Translations under genes and position numbers: made by a program
Notes under the pieces: generated by a model
The model's input: only the letters and a program-made list of their open reading frames with translations
Told to the model about the DNA's origin: nothing
Databases searched by the model: none
Assembly: GCF_003049725.1 (NCBI RefSeq)
Contig: NZ_QAGM01000014.1
Location: 24,857 to 88,856, forward strand
DNA length: 64,000 nt
Source of the DNA: Oceanimonas marisflavi
Lineage (GTDB): Bacteria > Pseudomonadota > Gammaproteobacteria > Enterobacterales > Aeromonadaceae
Reading direction: 5' to 3'
Shown here: positions 44,885 to 53,798 of the stretch, one piece after another
How the letters are laid out: each line of letters opens with the position of its first letter
Numbering within the stretch: position 1 is the first letter of the stretch

Positions 44885-47014
44885 TTGTTAACCACCTCTC
44901 TTGGCATCTGGCGCCAGCGCCGGGTGCTTAACGCTCTGCTGGCGCCTCATTCCCTTGGGCTTATGCCCGGCAACAGCCCCGCCGCGGTTGTGGGCTGGGG
45001 CATGAAGCCCAACACCGACCGCGCCCGCCGGCTGGCAGAGCGGCGCGCCCTGCCCTTCTGGCAGCTTGAAGACGGCTTTATCGGCTATATCGGCCACCCG
45101 GCCGAAGACGGGCACCGGCTGTCGCTGATTGTTGATGAGGTTGGTGTGTATTACGACGCCACCCGCCCAAGCGCCCTTGAGCACATGCTGCAGAGCCTCG
45201 ACTGGTGGAATGACGACTGGCAACAACGGGCCGGGGCGCTACGCCAAGCTCTGGTTGAGAACGGCATTACCAAATACAACTGCTATGCCGGCAACACATT
45301 GCCGGCGGCAGTGACGGCCAGGCTGGATAATGCTCGCCCCAGGGTGCTGGTGATTGATCAGACCAGAGGCGATCAGTCGGTGCGGCTGGGGCTGGCCAGC
45401 GAGCGGTCGTTTGCCGATATGCTGGCCGCCGCCAAGGCCGAAAATCCGGGTGCCCAGATTATTGTGCGCACCCATCCGGATGTGCTGCTGGGTAAAAAAC
45501 AGGGCTATTTAACCGATGTGGGTGACGATGTGCTGTTGCTGGCCGACAGCGTGAACCCCTTTGCACTGATGGCGCAGGTAGACAAGGTATATACCGTTAC
45601 TTCTCAGCTGGGTTTTGAGGCGCTGCTGGCCGGCAAGCCGGTGGTGTGCTTTGGCGCCCCCTTTTATGCCGGCTGGGGGGTTACCGACGACCGCATTGCG
45701 GTGCCACGCCGGGGCGAGCCACGCACCGTGCCGCAGCTGCTGGCGACGGCCTATCTGCGTTATTGCCGTTATCTGGATCCGATCACCGGTGAGCGTTGTG
45801 AGCTGGAAGATGTGCTGGATTTGATTTTGGCGCAGCGTTCACCAATGCCGCCGGTGGATGATCTGTATGCGGTGGGGTTTTCGCTGTGGCGACGGCGTTT
45901 TGCGCCCCGTTTTTTACGGCGTTATGCCAGGAAAGTGACCTTTGTTAAGCGTATTCCGGACACCGGTGCCGTGCCTGATACTGCGGCAGGGGCTGAACAC
46001 ACCATGGACTCCCGCCTGCGCGGGAATGACCCCACTCCCTCGTCATGCCTGCGAAGGCAGGCATCCAGTGCCGTGCTGGTATGGGGCCGCCGGTTTGAGT
46101 CGCAGCTGGCGAATTGCCCACTGCCGGTATGGCGTATGGAAGACGGCTTTTTGCGCTCGGTGGGGCTGGGCTCGGATCTGCGCCGGCCGGGCTCACTGGT
46201 GATAGACCCTGTTGGCATGTATTACGATCCGCGCACACCCAGCGCCATTGAACATTATCTGGGTCATCACGCATTCTCTGCTCTTGAGCTGAGCCTGGGC
46301 GAGCAGCTGTTAACGCATTTTCGCGAGCAGGCGCTGACCAAATACAATGTAGGCACGCGCCGCCGACTTGACTGGCGAAAGCTGGCCAATGGCCGACCGG
46401 TGCTGCTGGTGCCCGGCCAGGTGGATGACGATGCCTCGGTACAGCTGGGCAGCCCGTTCGTGGCCGGCAATGCCGCTCTGCTGCAGGCGGTGCGGGCCGC
46501 GCACCCCGATGCCTTTGTCATATTCAAGCCGCATCCGGATGTGGTGAGCGGCAACCGCAAGGGGCAGGTGCCGGAAAAGGTACTGAAGACTTGTGTGGAT
46601 CTGGTGGAAACGGACGCTGGCATAGTCGACTGCCTGGATGCCTGCGATGCCGTGCATGTGCTTACCTCCCTTACCGGGCTGGAGGCGCTGATCCGGGGCA
46701 AGCCGGTTACGGTATGGGGGCAGCCCTTTTATGCCGGCTGGGGGCTGACTACCGATGTGCACCCTGTAGCGCGCCGGGGCCGCGCCCTGCCCCTGCCGGC
46801 GCTGGTGTATGCCACCTATGCCTGGTATCCCACCTATGTGGATTATAAAACCGGGCTGTGCAGCACGCCGCTACGCTTCGCGCGCCAGCTGGCCAAGGAG
46901 CGGGAGCAGTTCAAAGAGCCGGACAACCGGATGCTGCGGCTGGTGCACCGCCGGCTGCGCAAGGCGCGGTATTTGTGGGAAGCATTGGCCCCTTTGGGGA
47001 GCTTTAAGCGGTAA
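44864..47014 (+). CDS. kpsC: Capsule polysaccharide Kdo-linker transferase KpsC, with two repeat-derived segments
   Basis: 716 residues (E. coli KpsC 675). There are two homologous PF05159-type halves, each adding Kdo. Half 1 has LEDGFIGYIGHPAEDG, VYYDATRPSALEHML, KYNCYAGNTLP, IVRTHPDVLLGKKQGYL and KPVVCFGAPFYAGWGVTDDR. Half 2 has MEDGFLRSVGLGSDLRRPGS, MYYDPRTPSAIEHYL, TKYNVGTRRRLDWRKLA, IFKPHPDVVSGNRKG and KPVTVWGQPFYAGWGLTTD. The first six residues (MTPTPF) come from a REP, and residues 381-402 between the halves come from a different palindromic repeat. The end (APLGSFKR) runs into repeat copy 3. An alternative internal start would lose part of half 1, so the REP start is favoured. Confidence 0.93.
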   Translation: MTPTPFLLLTTSLGIWRQRRVLNALLAPHSLGLMPGNSPAAVVGWGMKPNTDRARRLAERRALPFWQLEDGFIGYIGHPAEDGHRLSLIVDEVGVYYDATRPSALEHMLQSLDWWNDDWQQRAGALRQALVENGITKYNCYAGNTLPAAVTARLDNARPRVLVIDQTRGDQSVRLGLASERSFADMLAAAKAENPGAQIIVRTHPDVLLGKKQGYLTDVGDDVLLLADSVNPFALMAQVDKVYTVTSQLGFEALLAGKPVVCFGAPFYAGWGVTDDRIAVPRRGEPRTVPQLLATAYLRYCRYLDPITGERCELEDVLDLILAQRSPMPPVDDLYAVGFSLWRRRFAPRFLRRYARKVTFVKRIPDTGAVPDTAAGAEHTMDSRLRGNDPTPSSCLRRQASSAVLVWGRRFESQLANCPLPVWRMEDGFLRSVGLGSDLRRPGSLVIDPVGMYYDPRTPSAIEHYLGHHAFSALELSLGEQLLTHFREQALTKYNVGTRRRLDWRKLANGRPVLLVPGQVDDDASVQLGSPFVAGNAALLQAVRAAHPDAFVIFKPHPDVVSGNRKGQVPEKVLKTCVDLVETDAGIVDCLDACDAVHVLTSLTGLEALIRGKPVTVWGQPFYAGWGLTTDVHPVARRGRALPLPALVYATYAWYPTYVDYKTGLCSTPLRFARQLAKEREQFKEPDNRMLRLVHRRLRKARYLWEALAPLGSFKR
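46004..46069 (+). repeat. In-frame palindromic repeat pair inside kpsC
   Basis: Two hairpins, CCCGCCTGCGCGGG (46011-46024) and GCCTGCGAAGGCAGGC (46047-46062), lie between imperfect inverted ends ATGGACTCCC and GGCATCCAGT. It is read as MDSRLRGND and SSCLRRQASS, the translation of a dispersed repeat common in many proteobacteria. It falls in the linker between the two KpsC halves and keeps the frame. Confidence 0.85.
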
Positions 47015-47155
47015 GCTGTCAGCTATAAGAAAAACAAAACACCGATGTGTGGATTGGGCTGTAGGCGCCGCTTTAGCCGGCGCTAACCTGCAAACGGTGC
47101 CATGTCTGCAGCATCAGCGCCGTCTGATCCGGCAGCTAAAGCGCCGGCGACAAAA
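47004..47155. repeat. AAGCTGTCAGCT-type repeat element, copy 3 (diverged)
   Basis: It begins GTAAGCTGTCAGCTATAAGA followed by AAAACAAAAC, as in copy 1, and inside has GTAGGCGCCGCTTTAGCCGG, later answered by GCAGCTAAAGCGCCGGC in inverse order. The right terminal copy of AAGCTGTCAGCT is missing. The kpsC stop TAA lies at the left edge. It fills the gap between kpsC and the HipB-like gene. Confidence 0.7.
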
Positions 47156-47164
47156 ATACGGCAT

Positions 47165-47482
47165 CTATGGTGTTGGTTCACTATTTTCTGCCAGTAACTT
47201 TTTCATCAGCGCCGGATTTCTGGGCAGAAGACCGGCTTTGAGCCCGAAGGGTTTGAATACGGCATTTACCACGGCAAAAGTGGGGCTGCCAACATTGCGC
47301 TCTATGTCCGACAGGGTACGCCGGCTTACTCCCACCAGATTGGCATAATCGGTTTGCGACATATTCAGCAGGTCTTTGCGCAGGGTACGCAACAGTTCAC
47401 CTTCGGTGATTTCACCACCGAACAACCGGGTCAGCAGCGAGATGAGCAGCGCTTCCCGCTCGGCAGGACTTGGCTTGTTCAT
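47165..47482 (-). CDS. HipB-like helix-turn-helix antitoxin/regulator
   Basis: 105 residues with an XRE-type helix-turn-helix in the middle: LLNMSQTDYANLVGVSRRTL, followed by SDIERNVGSPTFAVVNAVF. The C-terminal tail (GLKAGLLPRNPALMKKLL) may contact the toxin. The ATG at 47482 is chosen because it overlaps the hipA-like stop as ATGA and has GGGAG six bases upstream. It lies downstream of the toxin gene, opposite to the E. coli hipBA order. It should repress the operon through the palindromes at 48885-48947. Confidence 0.8.
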   Translation of the reverse strand: MNKPSPAEREALLISLLTRLFGGEITEGELLRTLRKDLLNMSQTDYANLVGVSRRTLSDIERNVGSPTFAVVNAVFKPFGLKAGLLPRNPALMKKLLAENSEPTP

Positions 47483-48834
47483 ATCAGCTCCCATCTTTCA
47501 AGTTTGTCATCCAGATAATCAAATCCCATTACCGGCATATTCAGAATCGATTCGGGGGCACCCCGGCTCTGCAGTCGCTGTTTCAGACCTGCAAGCTTGC
47601 TTGCAAGCGCCCTCAACTCCGCCAGCAAATGCTCCGGCTCTGCCAGATCTGCCAGCTCGTTGGCAATGGCGCGCCAGTTATACTGACCGCCCTCTTCCAG
47701 CGGGCTGCCCCAGCTGGTTGAGCGCGGCACCATTTCCGGATCTGCCTTCATCGGCGCGAAGTCGTATACCGGCGCCAGCCAAATTCCTTCTGGTGTTTTC
47801 AGCAGGGCCGTGTTGCGGCCGTGATTGTCGGAATTGCCAAAGGCCACATTCAGCAGATCCCGTTTAACCCATTCAATCACAAAGGCCTGCCGGTCAAAGC
47901 TTTCGCCCAGCTCAGACACCCGGTATTGATGCTCCAGCAAGGTGATCAGGCTGCGCAGTGTATGCTGATGTTTTAAATAGCTGCCAGGTGCCTTGTGAAG
48001 TACCGAATACACCGATTCCAGCCCATAGCGGGTCAGCTGACCTTCACACATAGCCACATCAAAACGGGGCAGCCAGAGGGAAGGAAAACGCTCTCCTTCC
48101 AGCAGCCGCATGCCATCGGTACGGATGGTGTTTACTCCCAGACTTTGCAGCTCATGGTAATAGTGGTACTCCGCTCGCAGGATGTCGCAGTCAATGGCAC
48201 CTCTGTTGTTGCGCGGAAATTTAACCAGATAGTGGGTATCGGGATTATGTATGTCATCCTGAAAGGTGTCTATCCACACTTCATCGTTTGCCGAACAACG
48301 CAGCAACAGCTTGGGAGCTTCCCCGCCGGCACCGGTCGCACCTCCGCTGGCCGCACCCATTTGCTGGGCATATTCCAGAAAGTCGGTGTTACGCTCCACC
48401 ACTTCCTGTATGGCAAAGCGACGCTGCTTGAGTGTGCTGCTGGCAGGCAACTCAGGTAACGCTTCCTTGATGCGCAGATTACCCACCGGCGCTATGGTGC
48501 CCCGGCACAGCAGTTCGGTATCTTGCCTCTCAGGAGTGGCATTACCCAGTCCAAGCTGGTTAATCCAATAGCGGCGCGCGGCGCCTGCGGGCATGATGTC
48601 ATCAAGAAACCCAAACCAGGTGGGGGAGTCGTGGGGGATCATCAACTCAATGGGCAACACCAGGCTGCAGGCATGCTCATCATCCCGCTGCAGCCACTCA
48701 AGGGCATAGTCAAATTCATAACCCAGACGGACCGGCCCGCTTCTGCCCAGTTGTGGCTGTTGAAGAGTCAGCTCGGCCGCATCGTGCCAGGCCGCCTGAT
48801 GAAAAATCTGGATGGTCAGCTTGATAGGAGGCAT
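47479..48834 (-). CDS. HipA-family kinase toxin
   Basis: 451 residues of the HipA serine/threonine kinase fold. N-terminal part: LGYEFDYALEWLQRDDEHAC. Glycine-rich phosphate loop: ASGGATGAGGEAPKLLLR. Then HYLVKFPRNNRGAIDCDILR, the catalytic FGNSDNHGRNTALL (with the DNHGRN aspartate and asparagine) and metal-binding LAPVYDFAPMKADPE. In E. coli HipA phosphorylates glutamyl-tRNA synthetase; the target here is not known. It is the first gene of a two-gene operon, with the antitoxin second. There is no clear ribosome site before the ATG, so translation may be weak. Confidence 0.85.
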   Translation of the reverse strand: MPPIKLTIQIFHQAAWHDAAELTLQQPQLGRSGPVRLGYEFDYALEWLQRDDEHACSLVLPIELMIPHDSPTWFGFLDDIMPAGAARRYWINQLGLGNATPERQDTELLCRGTIAPVGNLRIKEALPELPASSTLKQRRFAIQEVVERNTDFLEYAQQMGAASGGATGAGGEAPKLLLRCSANDEVWIDTFQDDIHNPDTHYLVKFPRNNRGAIDCDILRAEYHYYHELQSLGVNTIRTDGMRLLEGERFPSLWLPRFDVAMCEGQLTRYGLESVYSVLHKAPGSYLKHQHTLRSLITLLEHQYRVSELGESFDRQAFVIEWVKRDLLNVAFGNSDNHGRNTALLKTPEGIWLAPVYDFAPMKADPEMVPRSTSWGSPLEEGGQYNWRAIANELADLAEPEHLLAELRALASKLAGLKQRLQSRGAPESILNMPVMGFDYLDDKLERWELI

Positions 48835-48884
48835 ATCACACCACTGAGAAAATAATTGCTCAATTTTGACTTATCAAGGAGACG

Positions 48885-48947
48885 TTGAGCAAATTAATAC
48901 TCAAAATGTACCTTACAATACAATTTTGAGCAAATTAACGCTCAAAA
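48885..48947 (-). promoter_or_regulatory. Paired palindromic operators upstream of the hipA-like gene
   Basis: A perfect palindrome with arms TTTTGAGC (48924-48931) and GCTCAAAA (48940-48947) lies about 40 bases, roughly four helical turns, from a weaker copy at 48885-48906 (TTGAGC, eight bases, ACTCAAAA). Both share the spacer AAATTAA. A further half-site (GCTCAATTTTGA) is near 48859. These are likely binding sites of the HipB-like protein. Confidence 0.7.
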
Positions 48948-48948
48948 T

Positions 48949-48996
48949 AAAAAGGGGTCGGAGTCAATTTTTAAAAATGACTCCGACCCCTTTTTA
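48949..48996. repeat. Two-arm REP palindrome between htpG and the hip-like operon
   Basis: AAAAGGGGTCGGAGTCAATT pairs with AAAATGACTCCGACCCCTTT. It lies about 15 bases after the htpG stop and directly beside the operator pair. On the minus strand it can terminate htpG transcripts. Confidence 0.92.
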
Positions 48997-49010
48997 GTTA
49001 GTTGGTCAGG

Positions 49011-50927
49011 TTAGTCGAGCAGCAGGCGGTTTACCCGGGCCACAAAGGCGGCGGGGTCTTTCAGGCCGCCCTGCTCGGCCAGCTGGGCCTGCTCCAGCAG
49101 CAGCTGGGACCATTCGTTGAACTGCTCGCCTTCACCCAGGCTTTCCAGCTTTTTCACCAGGCTGTGCTCGGGGTTCAGCTCCAGAATGTATTTCTGCTCC
49201 GGCACCGGCTGGCCGGCGGCGCGCATCAGCTTGATCATCTGGGTGCTCATGTCGTGCTCGCCGGCCACCACGCAGGACGGGGTGCTGGTCAGACGGTGGG
49301 TCAGGCGCACTTCCTTCACTTCGTCACCCAGCGCGGTCTGCACTCGCTCCAGCAGCGGCTTGAGAGCTTCCTTGGCTTCTTCCTGGGCCTTTTTGGTCTC
49401 TTCGTCGTCCAGCTCGCCCAGATCCAGCTCACCCTTGGTCACGGATACGAACTGCTTGTCCTTGTAGTCGCTCAGGTGGTTCATCAGCCACTCGTCCACC
49501 CGCTCCCACATCAGCAGCACTTCAATGCCCTTCTTGCGGAAGATTTCCAGGTGCGGGCTGTGGCTGGCGGCTGCGTAGCTGTCGGCGGTGATGTAGTAGA
49601 TCTTGTCCTGGCCTTCCTTCATGCGCTCGATGTAGTCATCCAGCGACACGCTCTGGGCGTCGGAGTCGTTGTGGGTGCTGGCAAAGCGCAGCAGGCCGGC
49701 AATCTGCTCGCGGTTGCCGTAGTCTTCCGCCGGGCCTTCTTTCAGCACGTTGCCGAACTCTTTCCAGAAGCCCTGGTATTTTTCAGACTCGTTTTTGGCC
49801 ATCTGCTCCAGCATGGACAGCACCCGCTTGGTGCAGGCCTTGCGCAGCTGAGCGGTGACCTTGTTGTCCTGTAGAATTTCCCGGGACACGTTCAGGGGCA
49901 GATCGTTGGAGTCGAGCACACCCTTCACAAAGCGCAGGTAGGTGGGCATGAACTGCTCGGCGTCGTCCATGATGAACACCCGCTGCACATACAGCTTGAG
50001 GCCGTGCTTCTGCTCGCGGTTGTACAGATCGAACGGTGCCTTGGCGGGCACATACAGCAGGCTGGTGTATTCCTGATTGCCTTCCACCTTGTTGTGGCTC
50101 CAGGCCAGGGCGTCCTGCCAGTCGTGGGAGATGTGCTTGTAGAACTCCTGATATTCCTCGTCGCTGATGTCGCCCTTGGAACGGGTCCACAGCGCGGTGG
50201 CCTTGTTCACCTGCTCCCACTGGCCGTCGGTGGCCGGTGAGGTGACATTGCCGTCTTCGTCGGTCTGCTCGGGCTCGCCGTCTTTCCACATTTCCACGGC
50301 AATGCTGATGTGATCGGAATATTTGCCGATGATGCTGCGCAGACGCCAGTCGTCGAGGAATTCTTCCTCGCCTTCGCGCAGGTGCAGGATCACATCGGTG
50401 CCGCGACCGGTTTTTTCGATATCGGCCACGGTAAAGCTGCCGTCACCGTCGGACTCCCAGCGCACGCCGCGATCGGCGCCTTCACCGGCTGCCCGGGTCT
50501 GTACGGTGACCTTGTCGGCCACGATAAAGGCGGAGTAGAAACCCACACCAAACTGGCCGATGAGCTGGGAGTCCTTGGCCTGATCGCCGGACAGCTGGCT
50601 GAAGAAGGCCTTGGTGCCCGACTTGGCAATGGTACCCAGGTGCTCGATCACCTCGTCGCGGGTCATGCCGATGCCGTTGTCGGAAATGGTCAGGGTCTTG
50701 TTGTCCTTGTCGATCACCAGGCGAACCCGCAGGTTGCCATCGCTCTCGAACAGCTCGCTGTTGGACAGCGCCTTGAAGCGCAGCTTGTCGGCGGCGTCGG
50801 CGGCGTTCGACACCAGTTCGCGCAGAAAAACCTCTTTGTTGGAATAGAGGCTGTGCGCCATCAGGTTGAGCAGCTGTTTGACTTCGGTTTGAAAACCATG
50901 AGTTTCGGTATGCACGGCTTCGGTCAT
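49011..50927 (-). CDS. htpG: Chaperone HtpG (Hsp90)
   Basis: 638 residues; cytosolic ATP-dependent chaperone. The N-terminal ATP-binding domain shows [44 protein letters not shown] and [14 protein letters not shown] (GHKL motifs). The middle domain has [20 protein letters not shown] and [17 protein letters not shown], and the C-terminal dimerisation part ends ARVNRLLLD. Length is near E. coli HtpG (624). It is a single gene behind a heat-shock promoter, bracketed by REP clusters at 48949 and 51003. Confidence 0.98.
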   Translation of the reverse strand: MTEAVHTETHGFQTEVKQLLNLMAHSLYSNKEVFLRELVSNAADAADKLRFKALSNSELFESDGNLRVRLVIDKDNKTLTISDNGIGMTRDEVIEHLGTIAKSGTKAFFSQLSGDQAKDSQLIGQFGVGFYSAFIVADKVTVQTRAAGEGADRGVRWESDGDGSFTVADIEKTGRGTDVILHLREGEEEFLDDWRLRSIIGKYSDHISIAVEMWKDGEPEQTDEDGNVTSPATDGQWEQVNKATALWTRSKGDISDEEYQEFYKHISHDWQDALAWSHNKVEGNQEYTSLLYVPAKAPFDLYNREQKHGLKLYVQRVFIMDDAEQFMPTYLRFVKGVLDSNDLPLNVSREILQDNKVTAQLRKACTKRVLSMLEQMAKNESEKYQGFWKEFGNVLKEGPAEDYGNREQIAGLLRFASTHNDSDAQSVSLDDYIERMKEGQDKIYYITADSYAAASHSPHLEIFRKKGIEVLLMWERVDEWLMNHLSDYKDKQFVSVTKGELDLGELDDEETKKAQEEAKEALKPLLERVQTALGDEVKEVRLTHRLTSTPSCVVAGEHDMSTQMIKLMRAAGQPVPEQKYILELNPEHSLVKKLESLGEGEQFNEWSQLLLEQAQLAEQGGLKDPAAFVARVNRLLLD

Positions 50928-50964
50928 TTTGATGTTCCTTGCTTGGTTTAACCTACAACCGAAA

Positions 50965-50992
50965 AGATGGGGGTGACAAAGCGGTTTTCAAG
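50965..50992 (-). promoter_or_regulatory. Sigma-32 (heat-shock) promoter of htpG
   Basis: On the minus strand CTTGAAA (50992-50986) and CCCCATCT (50972-50965) are separated by 13 bases, matching the RpoH consensus. The predicted transcript start is near 50958, about 30 bases before the ATG. The ribosome site is AAGGAACATC. A REP cluster begins 11 bases upstream of the -35. Confidence 0.93.
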
Positions 50993-51002
50993 AGCAAAAA
51001 AC

Positions 51003-51102
51003 AAAAAAGGGGTCGGAGTCAATTTCGGGTCGGAGACATTTTTGCTGCTCTTGAGCAAAAATGTCTCCGACCCCTTTTATTAATTGACTCCGACCCCTTT
51101 TA
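51003..51102. repeat. Nested four-arm REP cluster between the purine permease and htpG
   Basis: Outer pair GGGGTCGGAGTCAATT and AATTGACTCCGACCCC; inner pair GGGTCGGAGACATTTTTGCT and AGCAAAAATGTCTCCGACCC with a short loop. It has the same plan as the cluster at 4926. It follows the permease stop by five bases and touches the htpG promoter region. Confidence 0.92.
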
Positions 51103-51107
51103 TTTAT

Positions 51108-52400
51108 TTACACGCCGAAGGCGAACTTGAGGGCGAACAGCACCGCCAGGGTCCAGACCACCGGGCTCACTTCACTGGCGCGGCCGGACAGCACCTTGAC
51201 GCCCACGAAGCTGATAAAGCCAAAGGCGATGCCGTTGGCGATGGAGAAGGTGAAGGGCATCATCACCAGCACCACCACGGCGGGCACGGCTTCGGTAACG
51301 TCGTCCCAGTGCAGGTGCGCCAGCTGGGCCAGCATCAGCACCGCCACATACACCAGGGCACCGGCGGTGGCATAGGCCGGCACCATGCCCGCCAGCGGCG
51401 AGAACAGAATGGCGGCAATAAACAGCAGGCCGGTGACCACCGCGGTGAGGCCGCTGCGTCCGCCCACGGCCACGCCGGCGGTGCTTTCCACATAGGAGGT
51501 GGTGGTGGAGGTGCCCAGCACAGAGCCGGCAATGGAGGCGGTGCTGTCGGCCAGCAGGGCGCGGCTGAGGCGCGGTAGCCGGCCCTGCTCGTCCAGCAGT
51601 TTGGCGCGCTGGGCCACGGCGATCAGGGTGCCTGAAGTGTCGAACAGATCCACAAACAGAAAGGCGAAGATCACCGACAGCATGCCCACGTTAAAGGCAC
51701 CGGCAATGTCCAGCTGCATAAAGGTGGGCATGATGGAGGGCGGCGCCGACACAATGCCCTGATATTCAATATCGCCAAAGGCCAGGCCCAGGCCGGTGAT
51801 CGCCAGAATGCCGATCATCACGGCGCCGCGCATGCCCCGGGCCGCCATGCCGATGATCAGGAAAAAACCCAGCACCGCCAGACCCGCCTGCAGACCGGTA
51901 ATATCACCCAGGCCCACCAGGGTGGCCGGGTTATCGACGATAATACCGGCGCTTTTCAGCCCCACCAGCGCCAGGAACAGGCCGATGCCGGCGGCAATAC
52001 CGAGCTTGAGCGGCTGGGGTATGGCATTGATGATCCACTCCCGCACCTTGAACAGGCTGAGCAGCACAAAGATACAGCCGGAGAAGAACACCGCGCCCAG
52101 GGCGCTTTGCCAGCTGTAGCCTTCGGTGAGCACCACCGTATAGGTAAAGAAGGCGTTCAGGCCCATGCCCGGCGCCAGTGCTATAGGGTAGTTGGCGGCC
52201 AGCCCCATGATAAAGCAGCCCACCGCCGCCGCCAGACAGGTGGCCACGAACACGGCGCCATAATCCATGCCCGCTTCCGACAGAATTGCCGGGTTCACGA
52301 AGATGATGTAGGCCATGGTCAGGAAGGTGGTAATGCCCGCCACCACTTCCTGACGGACGTTGGTATTGAGCTCTTTGAGCTTAAAATATTGTTCAAGCAT
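51108..52400 (-). CDS. NCS2/AzgA-family purine (adenine/guanine/hypoxanthine) permease
   Basis: 430 residues, about 12-14 membrane segments. It starts FKLKELNTNVRQEVVAGITT and FLTMAYIIFVNPAILSEAG, the AzgA/GhxP/PurP opening, then ALAPGMGLNAFFTYTVV, FLFVDLFDTSGTLIAVAQ and STASIAGSVLGTSTTTSYVE, which carry residues conserved in proton-coupled purine importers. The choice among adenine, guanine and hypoxanthine cannot be made. No purine riboswitch was recognised upstream. The upstream gap 52401-52560 shows only a weak TTGCCGC/GCGGCAA hairpin. Confidence 0.93.
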   Translation of the reverse strand: MLEQYFKLKELNTNVRQEVVAGITTFLTMAYIIFVNPAILSEAGMDYGAVFVATCLAAAVGCFIMGLAANYPIALAPGMGLNAFFTYTVVLTEGYSWQSALGAVFFSGCIFVLLSLFKVREWIINAIPQPLKLGIAAGIGLFLALVGLKSAGIIVDNPATLVGLGDITGLQAGLAVLGFFLIIGMAARGMRGAVMIGILAITGLGLAFGDIEYQGIVSAPPSIMPTFMQLDIAGAFNVGMLSVIFAFLFVDLFDTSGTLIAVAQRAKLLDEQGRLPRLSRALLADSTASIAGSVLGTSTTTSYVESTAGVAVGGRSGLTAVVTGLLFIAAILFSPLAGMVPAYATAGALVYVAVLMLAQLAHLHWDDVTEAVPAVVVLVMMPFTFSIANGIAFGFISFVGVKVLSGRASEVSPVVWTLAVLFALKFAFGV

Positions 52401-52560
52401 GGGGGGTAACTCTGAAATGATGATTTAAACCGGAATTATCGGCTCAATCGGCACTTTTGGCAACGCGGTGCCGGCGCATTTGACCAGGAAGACAGCATTT
52501 TTTGAAAGGATTGACGGTCTCGTTGCCGCTTTGCGGCAAAATGCGGGGGGCTCCCTCCCC

Positions 52561-52595
52561 CCTCACGCCTCACGTCTCACGTCTCACGTCTCACG
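52561..52595. repeat. Heptanucleotide tandem repeat (CTCACGT-type, five units)
   Basis: Five head-to-tail units, two CCTCACG then three TCTCACG, end three bases from the stop codon of the HupE/UreJ gene. It is non-coding and may vary in copy number between strains. Confidence 0.85.
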
Positions 52596-52598
52596 TCA

Positions 52599-53150
52599 TT
52601 ACACCGCTGCCAGCAGTCCCACACCGGCCATGGCCAGGCCAAACACCCGCAGCAGGGTACCGTGCAGGTAACGGGCGGTGATCCCGCCGGCGGCGTGCAG
52701 GGCCGCAGTGGCCAGCACCATGCCACTGATAAAGGCCACAGCGGAGCCGGACGCCGGCATCTCCAGGCCATGGGCGTTACCGTGAAACAGGCCGAACAGG
52801 GCACAGAGCAGCATCAGAGCACGTCCCGCCCCTGCCATGTTCACCGCAAGCAGACCGCCCAGCATCACCATGGAGGTCAGGATCACCGGCTCTACCACCG
52901 GCAGTCCCAGGCCGCTGATGCCCAGCCCGGCACCGGCGACCATGGCCGCCACAAAGGCCAGCGGCAGGCGCCAGCGCTGCTCTCCTTTGCTGGCCATGGC
53001 CAGCATGCCCACGGCCACAAAAGCCAGCAGGTGATCCCAGCCCATAACGGGATGCAGCAAACCGACGGCAAGGCCGGCCTCACCGTGGCCGGGGTGGGCA
53101 AAGGCGGCGGCCGGCATCAGCGCGGCCAGGGTGATCAGGGCTTTTTTCAT
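52599..53150 (-). CDS. ureJ: HupE/UreJ-family nickel permease
   Basis: 183 residues. A signal-like N-terminus ([18 protein letters not shown]) is followed by [20 protein letters not shown] and [15 protein letters not shown], the metal-binding HupE/UreJ signature, then [18 protein letters not shown], and about six membrane segments in all. It would bring nickel to the urease. It is the last gene of the urease operon, its start overlapping the ureG stop by four bases. Confidence 0.9.
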   Translation of the reverse strand: MKKALITLAALMPAAAFAHPGHGEAGLAVGLLHPVMGWDHLLAFVAVGMLAMASKGEQRWRLPLAFVAAMVAGAGLGISGLGLPVVEPVILTSMVMLGGLLAVNMAGAGRALMLLCALFGLFHGNAHGLEMPASGSAVAFISGMVLATAALHAAGGITARYLHGTLLRVFGLAMAGVGLLAAV

Positions 53151-53794
53151 GCTTGTTCTCCGTTAATGGCAAAATTCTCGGGCAGCGGACGCAGCATGCC
53201 CTGACGTTCAATAAAGCGAATGATCTCGAGCAGGCCATCGCCGCGTATCAGATTGGTAAATACAAAGGGCCGCTCGCCGCGCATGCGCCTGGCGTCGCGG
53301 TCCATCACCTCCAGCGAGGCGTTCACCATGGGCGCCAGATCTGTCTTATTGATGATCAGCAAGTCCGACTTGGTAATGCCGGGGCCGCCCTTGCGGGGGA
53401 TCTTGTCACCGGCGCACACATCAATGACATAGAGGGTCAGATCCGACAGCTCGGGGCTGAAGGTGGCGGAAAGGTTGTCGCCGCCGCTTTCCACCAGTAC
53501 CAGCTCCAGGCCGGGGTGACGTTCTTGCAGGGTGTCGATGGCCGCCAGGTTCATGGAGGCGTCTTCCCGAATGGCGGTATGGGGGCAGCCGCCGGTTTCC
53601 ACCCCCAGAATACGATCTTCTTCCAGCGCGCGATGGCGCAGCAGAAACTCGGCATCTTCCCTAGTGTAAATATCGTTGGTGACCACCGCCAGACTGTAGT
53701 GCTGGCGCAGGGCTGCGCACAGCTGGCGCAGCAGCGCCGTTTTGCCCGAGCCTACCGGCCCACCCACGCCCACGCGCAAACATTGTGTACTCAT
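53147..53794 (-). CDS. ureG: Urease accessory GTPase UreG
   Basis: 215 residues; SIMIBI GTPase that drives nickel insertion with UreE, UreF and UreD. P-loop [14 protein letters not shown] (Walker A at 11-18), [34 protein letters not shown] with the Cys-Pro-His metal site, [19 protein letters not shown] and [16 protein letters not shown]. The ATG at 53794 has AGGAGTTAACATC upstream and lies four bases after the ureF stop; the longer frame only reads through ureF. Confidence 0.97.
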   Translation of the reverse strand: MSTQCLRVGVGGPVGSGKTALLRQLCAALRQHYSLAVVTNDIYTREDAEFLLRHRALEEDRILGVETGGCPHTAIREDASMNLAAIDTLQERHPGLELVLVESGGDNLSATFSPELSDLTLYVIDVCAGDKIPRKGGPGITKSDLLIINKTDLAPMVNASLEVMDRDARRMRGERPFVFTNLIRGDGLLEIIRFIERQGMLRPLPENFAINGEQA

Positions 53795-53798
53795 GATG

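Noticed and set aside
51084..51578. A MTPTPF-started frame opposite the purine permease
   Set aside because: It reads the antisense of the permease and is dominated by Gly, His and Gln; the permease on the other strand is complete.
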